DNA of 64,000 nt from a virus, in IMG/VR virus record IMGVR_UViG_3300021512_000003, positions 17,889 to 81,888 of that record; one strand, given 5' to 3'. The translations under genes were made by a program, and so were the position numbers. The notes beneath the pieces were generated by a model. That model was not told the DNA's origin and did not search any database. It saw only the letters and a list, made by a program, of their open reading frames with translations. Below, in pieces: positions 56,835 through 62,659 of this stretch; positions within the stretch are counted from its first letter, which is position 1, and each line of letters opens with the position of its first letter.

Positions 56835-57374
56835 CTACTCTTTGTCTTCCAGACGTGTTTGGATCTGCTCTGCACACAAATATAAATCCCTTCCCATAAG
56901 AACTTCCTCAATCTCGTCTTTTGATAAAAACCCTTTGTAGATATTCCTCAAGGCTTCGTCGTAGTGCTTCACTTTGAAATCACCACCAGCGATAAACTCA
57001 TTTCTCTTACCACACTCTCCCCCTGACCAAGCATGGATGAGCATCTGTGCATAAGGAGAGATACTAAAGCTAGAACACCCCAACACAAGAATACTGCCTG
57101 CACTATAGATCTTCCCGTGCAAGCAGGCTGTTGTCTTTGCAGGTGTGTTCTGTAGGGCTTGGTATATGAGGAGGGCTGTGTCCGTATCTCCTCCATTTGT
57201 GTCCAAAAGTATTTCTATTTGGTCATCAACTGTAGCATTGTAGATTAAGTCTATAAGGGAGTGATATTGTGAAGATCCTTGAATGTCGTCTTTGAAGTAC
57301 AAACTATAAGAGGTCCCTATAGGAGAAGCTTTTATTGTGTAAGGCAGGTCTTCGTAACTCTCTTCTACTTCCAT
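56835..57374 (-). CDS. ClpP-like serine protease (179 aa)
   Basis: I use ATG 57374. The Ser nucleophile is probable Ser94 in IYSAGSILVLG and the His is His114 in MLIHAWSGG, with an earlier LDTNGGDTDTALLIYQAL segment that matches the ClpP active-site region. It is small (179 residues) and has no partner ATPase nearby. ClpP-like proteins in phages often act as prohead proteases, but this gene lies far from the capsid genes. Confidence 0.75.
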   Translation of the reverse strand: MEVEESYEDLPYTIKASPIGTSYSLYFKDDIQGSSQYHSLIDLIYNATVDDQIEILLDTNGGDTDTALLIYQALQNTPAKTTACLHGKIYSAGSILVLGCSSFSISPYAQMLIHAWSGGECGKRNEFIAGGDFKVKHYDEALRNIYKGFLSKDEIEEVLMGRDLYLCAEQIQTRLEDKE

Positions 57375-57400
57375 TGGAGGCACCCTGTTGTGTGTAAGTG

Positions 57401-57449
57401 TTTGATTTCATCAGTATGACTTTGTGTAGTCTGTATAGTCCAGTGTTAT
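57401..57449 (+). repeat. 49-bp repeat, copy 3 (attI-like docking site)
   Basis: Identical in all 49 bases to copy 1 (30968-31016), 26 kb away. The following bases differ from copy 1 directly after GTTAT. It starts 20-30 bases from the start codon of the ClpP-like gene. Confidence 0.7.
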
Positions 57450-57454
57450 GTGGC

Positions 57455-57664
57455 TTATTGGTTATCCACTTTCACAGTAATAGCGCCATCCAGTGTTATG
57501 CAGTATCTTTCAAGCCCAAGGGAGACTCTGTATTCTGGGTAGCCTTTTCTTAGGCACTCAGCCTCTGTGTAAATTGCTACTGGCGGAATAATGAAGGCGC
57601 AATACAATATGAGTAAGACGGCTGGTGTAACGACAGCTAGTATTATCTTTTCGATTAAAATCAT
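57455..57664 (-). CDS. Cassette-borne membrane protein (69 aa)
   Basis: ATG 57664 follows GGAG. A membrane helix (IILAVVTPAVLLILYCAFII) is at the N terminus and a soluble region with two Cys follows. It fills the first cassette of array 3, with its stop six bases from the 49-bp repeat. No family is recognised. Confidence 0.65.
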   Translation of the reverse strand: MILIEKIILAVVTPAVLLILYCAFIIPPVAIYTEAECLRKGYPEYRVSLGLERYCITLDGAITVKVDNQ

Positions 57665-57688
57665 ATCTTTCTCCGGAGATAAAGCACC

Positions 57689-57747
57689 TCATAACAAGGT
57701 GCTGTTTTGGAAGCGCTGAAGCGCTCCACAAAGCTTTAGTGTTATAA
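57689..57747 (+). other. attC-like site 1 of array 3
   Basis: Boxes TCATAAC with AAGG and GTTATAA preceded by TTTAGT. The central GGAAGCGCTGAAGCGCTCC hairpin is identical to the array 2 site at 41324, so both cassettes probably come from the same pool. Confidence 0.8.
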
Positions 57748-58095
57748 AACTCGATAGGCATGGTAGTAACCAGCCGCGCGTCTTTTAAATGTGCCGATCG
57801 TGGTAATATGCAGTTTTCCAGCGTTAAATTCATTACCATCTGGATCAACCCAGCGGCGAGTATAAAAAACTCGCTCTAGGTACCTCCCTGGCTTGTGTAT
57901 GTCGACCACCTTTAAAATCATTTCCCCGATTCCTTCAGCAACAAGCTCATGATCTCCTGAAGCGGTCGGCTCACTTTTGCACCCTGGAATCCATACGTAA
58001 TCCGAGTAATATTCACCAGTAACGGCATACCATTCATGGGTTCCCGTATAAAACGGGAATTTAACTCTAATATGCTGCCCATTGTGCAATTCCAT
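57742..58095 (-). CDS. Cassette-borne hypothetical protein (117 aa)
   Basis: I use ATG 58095, with GGAGGAG six bases before it. The frame upstream would enter the attC site. The protein is beta-rich and aromatic (WYAVTGEYYSDYVWIPG) and ends with Arg-Val-Leu. Its TAA is formed by the recombination core. No family is recognised. Confidence 0.7.
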   Translation of the reverse strand: MELHNGQHIRVKFPFYTGTHEWYAVTGEYYSDYVWIPGCKSEPTASGDHELVAEGIGEMILKVVDIHKPGRYLERVFYTRRWVDPDGNEFNAGKLHITTIGTFKRRAAGYYHAYRVL

Positions 58096-58112
58096 AACTC
58101 CTCCAAATCGTT

Positions 58113-58178
58113 TTATAACAAGGCGTTTCACGCAGACCGCGCAAAGTGACGCGCGACTGGTGAACTTAGTCGTTAGTT
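58113..58178 (+). other. attC-like site 2 of array 3
   Basis: Boxes TTATAAC with AAGGCGTTTCACGC and GTTAGTT preceded by TTAGTC. The centre GCAGACCGCGCAAAGTGACGCGCGACTGG is GC rich. Confidence 0.7.
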
Positions 58179-58373
58179 TGCTTCGTTATCTATTTGAATT
58201 TTCATTTTTACCCCCCTATACGTAAATTCCGATGGCTCGGTATCTTTGCCTTTTGCAGCGGTGAAGGACTCAAGAAATAAATCCAGACCAAAAACATTAA
58301 GCCCAGCATCCAATATTGCCTGCCCAGTTATACCGGTATTTTTATTGCTCCTTGTGAATTTATTTTGTGACAT
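58173..58373 (-). CDS. Cassette-borne hypothetical protein (66 aa)
   Basis: A polar N terminus (SQNKFTRSNKNTG) precedes a hydrophobic helix (AILDAGLNVFGLDLFLESF) and a Lys-rich C terminus. The TAA stop is the core TTA. No family is recognised. Confidence 0.65.
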   Translation of the reverse strand: MSQNKFTRSNKNTGITGQAILDAGLNVFGLDLFLESFTAAKGKDTEPSEFTYRGVKMKIQIDNEAN

Positions 58374-58402
58374 TTGGTGTTACTCCGTAGGTATTACTGG
58401 CA

Positions 58403-58464
58403 ACCTAACAGTCGCATTAAAATCTAACTTCGCTGGCGCTTCGCAGTTTATGCGAGCGTTAGAG
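58403..58464 (+). other. attC-like site 3 of array 3
   Basis: Boxes ACCTAAC and GTTAGAG preceded by GAGC. The tip CTTCGCTGGCGCTTCGC is closely like that of the site at 43094. Confidence 0.8.
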
Positions 58465-58761
58465 TGCTAAACAGTCTCTTATTTGCTTAGCCTTGCTTTC
58501 CTGCCCTTTTGTGAATGCTCTTCCTTTTTGAACCTCAATGACCCCTAGTATTTCTTCGGCTGTGAATTGCTCTATGCACTCGTCGTCTGATCGGAAGGCG
58601 CATTCTCCATCGAAGGAGATTTTAAGAAATTTGGTAAGATGACATTGTATCGTCGTCATCGCCCCCTCCGCTAAACTCCACACCACCACACTGAAACTGT
58701 CGCTGCTGTAAGCAGTTCGCCCTCCGCCACCGGGTTTTTTAGCGGTTCGTTCTAATCTCAT
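58459..58761 (-). CDS. Cassette-borne hypothetical protein (100 aa)
   Basis: ATG 58761 follows AGGAGCAGGG. A second start, ATG near 58659 after GGAGGGGG, would give 66 residues. The second half (FDGECAFRSDDECIEQFTAEE) is acidic with three Cys and the end is a basic helix. The TAA stop comes from the core. No family is recognised. Confidence 0.65.
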   Translation of the reverse strand: MRLERTAKKPGGGGRTAYSSDSFSVVVWSLAEGAMTTIQCHLTKFLKISFDGECAFRSDDECIEQFTAEEILGVIEVQKGRAFTKGQESKAKQIRDCLAL

Positions 58762-58786
58762 AATCCCTGCTCCTTGTTTAGCCGTA

Positions 58787-58842
58787 ATCTAACAATCAAT
58801 TTAATTCGGATTGCTACGCAACCATTTAGTTGAGCGTTATAA
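58787..58842 (+). other. attC-like site 4 of array 3
   Basis: Boxes ATCTAAC with AATCAATTTAATTCGGATTGC and GTTATAA preceded by GAGC. It is nearly the same as the array 2 site at 42186-42241. Confidence 0.85.
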
Positions 58843-59040
58843 GCTTGGTTCCGGCTTGCTATTAGCTTTCATCTCCTCTCGCTTAACGCAGTGTGCCGGA
58901 ACGTTAATCTCTATCTGCACCATCTGCTCATTGAAATCCACGCCGACTATCTTCCCGACCACACCATTAACTATTACGCGCTCGTGGTGCTTAACGCCTT
59001 CGTCTAAAATGTTTTTGGCTCTAATTGTTTGGCCTATCAT
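58837..59040 (-). CDS. Cassette-borne hypothetical protein (67 aa)
   Basis: ATG 59040 follows AGGAG. The protein is a small beta-rich domain (IVNGVVGKIVGVDFNEQMVQIEI) with an N-terminal strand that recalls OB-like or SH3-like folds and a polar end. The TAA comes from the core. It sits in cassette five. Confidence 0.65.
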   Translation of the reverse strand: MIGQTIRAKNILDEGVKHHERVIVNGVVGKIVGVDFNEQMVQIEINVPAHCVKREEMKANSKPEPSL

Positions 59041-59064
59041 TTCGTTCTCCTGTCTCTGCGAGGG

Positions 59065-59247
59065 TTATGTTCTAAATGTTAGCCCACAAATAATTGCGAT
59101 AATAGAACTAATAATTACAACATTTACAACACGGTTGTTCCTCTCCCGACGATTTTTTTTTGCGAAGTCCTGTGCGTAGCTTAATTCCTGTTTAGTTACA
59201 GGTGTGCCAAGTTTTATGGCTTGGCGTATAGAGAAAAAACTTTTCAC
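59065..59247 (-). CDS. Cassette-borne membrane protein (60 aa)
   Basis: I use GTG 59247, eight bases after GGAG, since a longer frame would enter the attC site. A basic N-terminal half (AQDFAKKNRRERNNR) is followed by a membrane helix (VVNVVIISSIIAIICGL). Its TAA is the TTA of an isolated GTTATGT core at 59064, with no left half of an attC site beside it. Confidence 0.6.
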   Translation of the reverse strand: MKSFFSIRQAIKLGTPVTKQELSYAQDFAKKNRRERNNRVVNVVIISSIIAIICGLTFRT

Positions 59248-59272
59248 TACTGCCACTCCAATATTAAAATAA

Positions 59273-59326
59273 ACATAACAAAGCACTTAAAAATCAGACT
59301 GTCTTCAACTACAAACTACACAGTCA
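59273..59326 (+). other. Degenerate attC-like site (right end of array 3)
   Basis: The left half ACATAAC with AAAGCACTTAAAAATC is normal, and GACTGT/ACAGTC can pair, but no right core is present. The left half resembles the terminal site of array 1. The next phage gene ends at its right edge. Confidence 0.5.
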
Positions 59327-59542
59327 CTTCCTCGCAACACGCTTATAGTGTGCATTGGTTTTGTTAGTTTTTACCTTCTTCTTTGAAGTTAAGTGCCACA
59401 ACCCACACGCAGTACACGCATACGGTGCTAGGTTTTTTGCTTCCCAACGATAAGACCTTGACTTAAACTTCACAGAGACACAAAGGATCTTTACATAAAA
59501 CCTCGCATCTTTCTTTGTTTGAAAGACTATCTTATTGCACAT
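59324..59542 (-). CDS. Small basic protein with Cys pair (72 aa)
   Basis: CTACGLWH near residue 48 forms a possible zinc half-site, and the protein is otherwise Lys/Arg rich. Size and charge fit a nucleic-acid-binding phage protein. It marks the return to phage sequence after array 3. Confidence 0.65.
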   Translation of the reverse strand: MCNKIVFQTKKDARFYVKILCVSVKFKSRSYRWEAKNLAPYACTACGLWHLTSKKKVKTNKTNAHYKRVARK

Positions 59543-59601
59543 AAGCCTCCAACTTGACTAGCACTCCCATTAAAAACCAGGCTCCTTCTGGGCAGCACTG
59601 C

Positions 59602-60201
59602 TCAACCACACTTACTGTTCCCACAACTGGTACATACCAAACAACCTTCGCTGAAGTGTAGCACCCCACCACATTCTGTGCAAGCCTTTCCTTCAGCCAC
59701 TTGTCCGTTCTTAATATATGCAGAGAGGAATTTCTTTAAGTGAAATATAAAACTCCCTACAAACACATCCTCAACATCATCAAGACAGGTTACAATATTC
59801 CGAACAAGAACGCCGTGTCGAAGTAATAAGCTAATACTTCGTGTTAGCTTGTCTACGTTGTTACCCTTAGCAATCTTTGCCTCTGTAGAGAGTATATGCT
59901 CTTCTAAGATGCCTTTTGACCTAGCTAAGGCAAACACCCTCTCTACGGCATCACTGGTTGTCACCGTCTTCTCTGGACTATTAGTTTGGCAGAAGAGAGC
60001 AAATGGTTGGTCGTAATTGTCTTTGTGGTAAACTGTAGTTAAATACCACTTCTTACCTTCAAACCTGAGAGTCTTCATCCTTGCAGGAGAGTCTTCAGGT
60101 AGTATTACGTTCTCTTTTATTATCTCTTCCTGTTGTGTTTCTTCTATGTCTTTGTTTATGGACACACTGGTGATCTTACCTGTTATCTGATAATTAGCCA
60201 T
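59602..60201 (-). CDS. Protein with C-terminal zinc ribbon (199 aa)
   Basis: The last 30 residues hold CTECGG, then CLVCTSCGNSKCG, the style of the C-terminal zinc ribbon seen in class II ribonucleotide reductases and RNA polymerase subunits. The first 160 residues are helical with no catalytic motif of those enzymes. It may be a regulatory or anti-sigma type protein. No family is assigned. Confidence 0.65.
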   Translation of the reverse strand: MANYQITGKITSVSINKDIEETQQEEIIKENVILPEDSPARMKTLRFEGKKWYLTTVYHKDNYDQPFALFCQTNSPEKTVTTSDAVERVFALARSKGILEEHILSTEAKIAKGNNVDKLTRSISLLLRHGVLVRNIVTCLDDVEDVFVGSFIFHLKKFLSAYIKNGQVAEGKACTECGGVLHFSEGCLVCTSCGNSKCG

Positions 60202-60520
60202 TATTCTCTCTTTTGTTGTTATGGTGTTCTAAGATTTGCTGTGCCCTCCCTAGGATAGCTGGGTGTCTTAGTGGGAGGTTAAAGCCACTAGAGCCATCCC
60301 ACCCCTCAAAGTCTTCATCGTAATACCCAATACCTTCTTTATGTTCACACTGGAGGTCACAAAGCTCATCAGCCCACCGCTGCCATGTATGGTCAGACAC
60401 TATAGAATCATCTAGGTGGTAATAGATACAAGAGTGTATCAGCATCTGTGCCCTTCTTTGCCTTATCTTCTCTTGTCTTGTTTGGTCTACATTGATAACA
60501 CACCCGCCTAAACACAACAT
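60194..60520 (-). CDS. Conserved phage protein resembling a DNA ligase N-terminal segment (108 aa)
   Basis: RAQMLIHSCIYYHLDDSIVSDHTWQRWADEL resembles the start of NAD-dependent ligase adenylation domains. The rest (EGWDGSSGFNLPLRHP) is typical of a common small phage family. It is much too short to be a ligase. ATG 60520 lacks a clear ribosome site. The stop overlaps the next start. Confidence 0.6.
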   Translation of the reverse strand: MLCLGGCVINVDQTRQEKIRQRRAQMLIHSCIYYHLDDSIVSDHTWQRWADELCDLQCEHKEGIGYYDEDFEGWDGSSGFNLPLRHPAILGRAQQILEHHNNKRENNG

Positions 60521-60532
60521 TCAGTGAGGTAC

Positions 60533-60700
60533 TTACTTTGTAGCGTAAGCCTGCACCATCTGCTCAACGTATGTTGTGTTTGTCCCTGTCATAGCTGCAA
60601 CTACATTAATAAACGCTAAAAACTTAACATCACCACTGTCCCTAGCTTCAATTAGAGTTTTTGCCATTTGCTTCAATTCTTCTGGTTTGTATTTGTCCAT
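60533..60700 (-). CDS. Small helical protein (55 aa)
   Basis: ATG 60700 (MDKYKPEELKQMAKTL) opens a frame to TAA 60533, filling a 250-base gap. The protein is helical with an Asn-Val-Val-Ala-Ala-Met-Thr-Gly segment. The ribosome site is weak. No family is recognised. Confidence 0.55.
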   Translation of the reverse strand: MDKYKPEELKQMAKTLIEARDSGDVKFLAFINVVAAMTGTNTTYVEQMVQAYATK

Positions 60701-60771
60701 AGACACACCGCTTAGTGTAGAATAAATAGGTCGCTGTTATAATGAAAAGGTATCATACTTAGTTAGAGGTT

Positions 60772-61221
60772 TTACTGTTGTATCTTAATAATCTGTTTAG
60801 GGATATGCACACCCCCGTACTCAGTAACACCTACTAACTCGAACACCTCTCCGACTAAATCCTTACCCTCACCACTAAAACCAACTAATCCGTTGACAGC
60901 ATTGCTTATAAAAGGGTCTACTGTGATAGTATTTCCTAGAATAGTGCGACAAACTAAGGTGTTCTCTTTTGTGTAGTTCTCAACAAATACTTGCAGCTTC
61001 ACACCAGTAGTGTATCTGGTCTGCTGGCTTGATAGTTCTTTACTTACCTCAGACACCTCTTCACGTAAGCTTACTACCATATCTATAGTCCCCAAAAGAA
61101 AGATAGTATTAGAGCCTCTGTAATCGCCACTACCTGCACAACGAACTCCACGCTCCTCAACCTCCAGTAAAAGATCTTTACACTTACTTGCAGGTAAGCT
61201 AGATATAGATGTTGTAGTCAT
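60772..61221 (-). CDS. Hypothetical protein (149 aa)
   Basis: N-terminal helix, then a beta-rich second half with Val/Thr-rich strands (LQVFVENYTKENTLVCRTIL) and a C-terminal VHIPKQIIKI segment. No membrane region or metal motif is visible. No family is recognised. Confidence 0.65.
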   Translation of the reverse strand: MTTTSISSLPASKCKDLLLEVEERGVRCAGSGDYRGSNTIFLLGTIDMVVSLREEVSEVSKELSSQQTRYTTGVKLQVFVENYTKENTLVCRTILGNTITVDPFISNAVNGLVGFSGEGKDLVGEVFELVGVTEYGGVHIPKQIIKIQQ

Positions 61222-61298
61222 ACATCTTTCCTCTTAGTTATTAAGACATATAAGTACCAATACTCCAAACACTGTATACGGCAACAACCCGCATGTTG

Positions 61299-61571
61299 CT
61301 AAATCTCTTTGTGAACAAAAAGCAGATTACACAGTCGGCGCGATAGTTCTTTTGTTGTCATTCTTTCTCCAACTGTTTGCTGCTGTAGTTCCACAAGCAA
61401 CTCTTCAATTAGTACCCTCTTCCTACAAAGGAATTGTTGCTGGTACTCTTCTATGTTTTTTAGTTCCTCTGCTTCTCTCTGTGATGTTCCGTGGAATGCT
61501 ACAAAAAAGAACACAACCACAGAGATTGTGACAACCACCATAAACAGATTAAGAAAAGTCTGGACTTCCAT
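61299..61571 (-). CDS. Membrane-anchored coiled-coil protein (90 aa)
   Basis: I use ATG 61571. The earlier part of the frame overlaps the gene 61591-61755. A membrane helix (LFMVVVTISVVVFFFVAF) is followed by a Glu/Gln-rich coiled coil (EAEELKNIEEYQQQFL) and a basic C terminus, resembling a spanin or holin-associated layout. Confidence 0.6.
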   Translation of the reverse strand: MEVQTFLNLFMVVVTISVVVFFFVAFHGTSQREAEELKNIEEYQQQFLCRKRVLIEELLVELQQQTVGERMTTKELSRRLCNLLFVHKEI

Positions 61572-61590
61572 AATAAACCTATACATCAGA

Positions 61591-61755
61591 TTAAAGTTTG
61601 TTGTCAAGCTCACGCTGAGAACTCTGCCCTTCTGGTTGGTGCGAATCCTCCTCAAAAGTAAACTTAGTAGGAGCCTTAACTTTTATTGTAAGTGTGGCAA
61701 ATACCTCGTTACCTACAACGTAAAAATCTTCACATACACTACTCAGTAGTTCCAT
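61591..61755 (-). CDS. Small hypothetical protein (54 aa)
   Basis: ATG 61755 is preceded by AGAGG. The frame ends at TAA 61591 and was hidden behind a longer overlapping frame. The protein has beta-type strands (DFYVVGNEVFATLTIKVK) and a polar acidic tail. No family is recognised. Confidence 0.6.
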   Translation of the reverse strand: MELLSSVCEDFYVVGNEVFATLTIKVKAPTKFTFEEDSHQPEGQSSQRELDNKL

Positions 61756-61764
61756 AATGAGCCT

Positions 61765-61941
61765 CTAACAAGTTAATGTTGGTGGGAGAGATGCACCTAC
61801 GTCAGCCTCTGAGTGCAGAGGAACGTCTCTCCACTCAGTTAAGATTGGGTTTTCGGCTCTTAACTCGTGGACGCTTATAACCGTCCTGTATTGTAAGATA
61901 GTCTTCCCAGTACTCTCTAACCTATAACGTAATTCAAACAT
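61765..61941 (-). CDS. Hypothetical protein (58 aa)
   Basis: I use ATG 61941. The protein has a strand-rich core (YRTVISVHELRAENP) and ends in a Pro-Thr-Leu-Thr-Cys tail encoded in CTAACAAGTTAATGTTG, which matches the left half of the attC-like site at 31458. A fossil half-site may therefore have been absorbed into the gene end. Confidence 0.5.
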   Translation of the reverse strand: MFELRYRLESTGKTILQYRTVISVHELRAENPILTEWRDVPLHSEADVGASLPPTLTC

Positions 61942-61999
61942 AATAAGTAACTCCATGCGACACCGTACCCAAGGCGTCTACAGTTAAACCTAAACTCTA

Positions 62000-62043
62000 G
62001 AGGTGTGTGGTACGGCACACCTCAGCACAGTCAGCTGACTGTG
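62000..62043. other. Two adjacent hairpins in a non-coding gap
   Basis: GAGGTGTG/CACACCTC (62000-62007 and 62016-62023) is followed two bases later by the perfect palindrome CACAGTCAG-CTGACTGTG (62026-62043). Neither has a T-run. They could be a structured leader or 3' end, an operator or a relic of a recombination site. Confidence 0.5.
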
Positions 62044-62064
62044 GCCCGAGTCACCCTACAAAAT

Positions 62065-62229
62065 TTAAGTAAGCTCTTTGAGTAAGGATTCTATCTTGTC
62101 TGTCTTATTTAAGAATAAAGTGAATTCTTGCTCAAAGCATTTTAATTTATCCAACATACCTAAAGCGTCCTTAACACATTGCCTTTCTGCCATTAATTGC
62201 TGTATTAGTTTAATACCTTCTTTGTCCAT
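62065..62229 (-). CDS. Small helical protein next to an attC-like site (54 aa)
   Basis: ATG 62229 begins a frame to TAA 62065 with MDKEGIKLIQQLMAERQ and a long helix carrying one Cys. Its start is 28 bases from the left box of the site at 62257, the usual cassette layout, so it may be a cassette gene. No family is recognised. Confidence 0.6.
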   Translation of the reverse strand: MDKEGIKLIQQLMAERQCVKDALGMLDKLKCFEQEFTLFLNKTDKIESLLKELT

Positions 62230-62256
62230 AATCTTTAACCTTACGTAAGTAAATGC

Positions 62257-62315
62257 TTATAACAGACTATTAAAACCGACTGCGCTGACGCTTGCGGTTT
62301 ATGGCTACGTTATAT
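62257..62315 (+). other. attC-like site near the right end
   Basis: Boxes TTATAAC and GTTATAT preceded by CTAC. The arms ACCGACTGCGCTGACGCTTGCGGT form a clear stem. The right half matches the site that ends the window (63947-64000). No 49-bp repeat is visible to its left. Confidence 0.8.
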
Positions 62316-62443
62316 TTCTTCTAAATAAACTCTTCAATGCCATACCAGTCCAACTAAAGTACTGCTTGTGTACATATAGTGTGATTGAAAGCACACCCAG
62401 CAAGAGTATTTACTAATCACGCCTGACTTCTCTTTAAAAACCC

Positions 62444-62659
62444 TCACCAACGTCTCCAGTCAGCATAGTCACTCATCTCCACAGACACCTCTACATGCTT
62501 ACCACAATATAAGACGTATACAAACCTTATACAGGTGCTTGTAAAACTGACTTCTTGCAAGTCCCACCAAGCATCTTCACCAAAGGTGTCCAAAAAAGAC
62601 TCCTCGTTGTCAAAGATATAGTGGATCTCTTTCTCTAGTTCAGTAAGGAAGGTCGACAT
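62444..62659 (-). CDS. Hypothetical protein (71 aa)
   Basis: I use ATG 62659, overlapping the endolysin stop. The protein is acidic and aromatic (EIHYIFDNEESFLDTFGEDAWWDL) with a strand region and a final Asp-Trp-Arg-Arg-Trp. No family is recognised. It may assist or regulate the endolysin gene it follows. Confidence 0.6.
   Translation of the reverse strand: MSTFLTELEKEIHYIFDNEESFLDTFGEDAWWDLQEVSFTSTCIRFVYVLYCGKHVEVSVEMSDYADWRRW

Larger units (their letters stand above)
57401..59326. mobile_element. Integron-like cassette array 3 (49-bp repeat plus six cassettes)
   Basis: Layout mirrors the other arrays: 49-bp repeat (57401-57449), then cassettes ended by attC-like sites at 57689, 58113, 58403 and 58787, a junction at 59064 that keeps only the right core, and a degenerate terminal site at 59273. 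All six cassette genes are on the - strand and it lies upstream of the ClpP-like gene. Confidence 0.8.

Noticed and set aside
30968-57449. 49-bp repeat as only a promoter of the leftward genes
   Set aside because: No good -35/-10 pair with proper spacing is present on the - strand, and similarity ends exactly at GTTAT. A dual role is not excluded, so the alternative is kept in the findings.
31458-58842. attC-like sites as Rho-independent terminators or REP elements
   Set aside because: They lack T-runs, are 40-80 bases long with conserved outer boxes YAAC and GTTRRRY, and sit exactly at gene-unit borders on both sides.
30968-59326. CRISPR array
   Set aside because: The repeated sites are not identical, are separated by 200-800 bases of coding DNA, and have attC boxes at both ends. 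Spacer-like units of 25-40 bases are absent.
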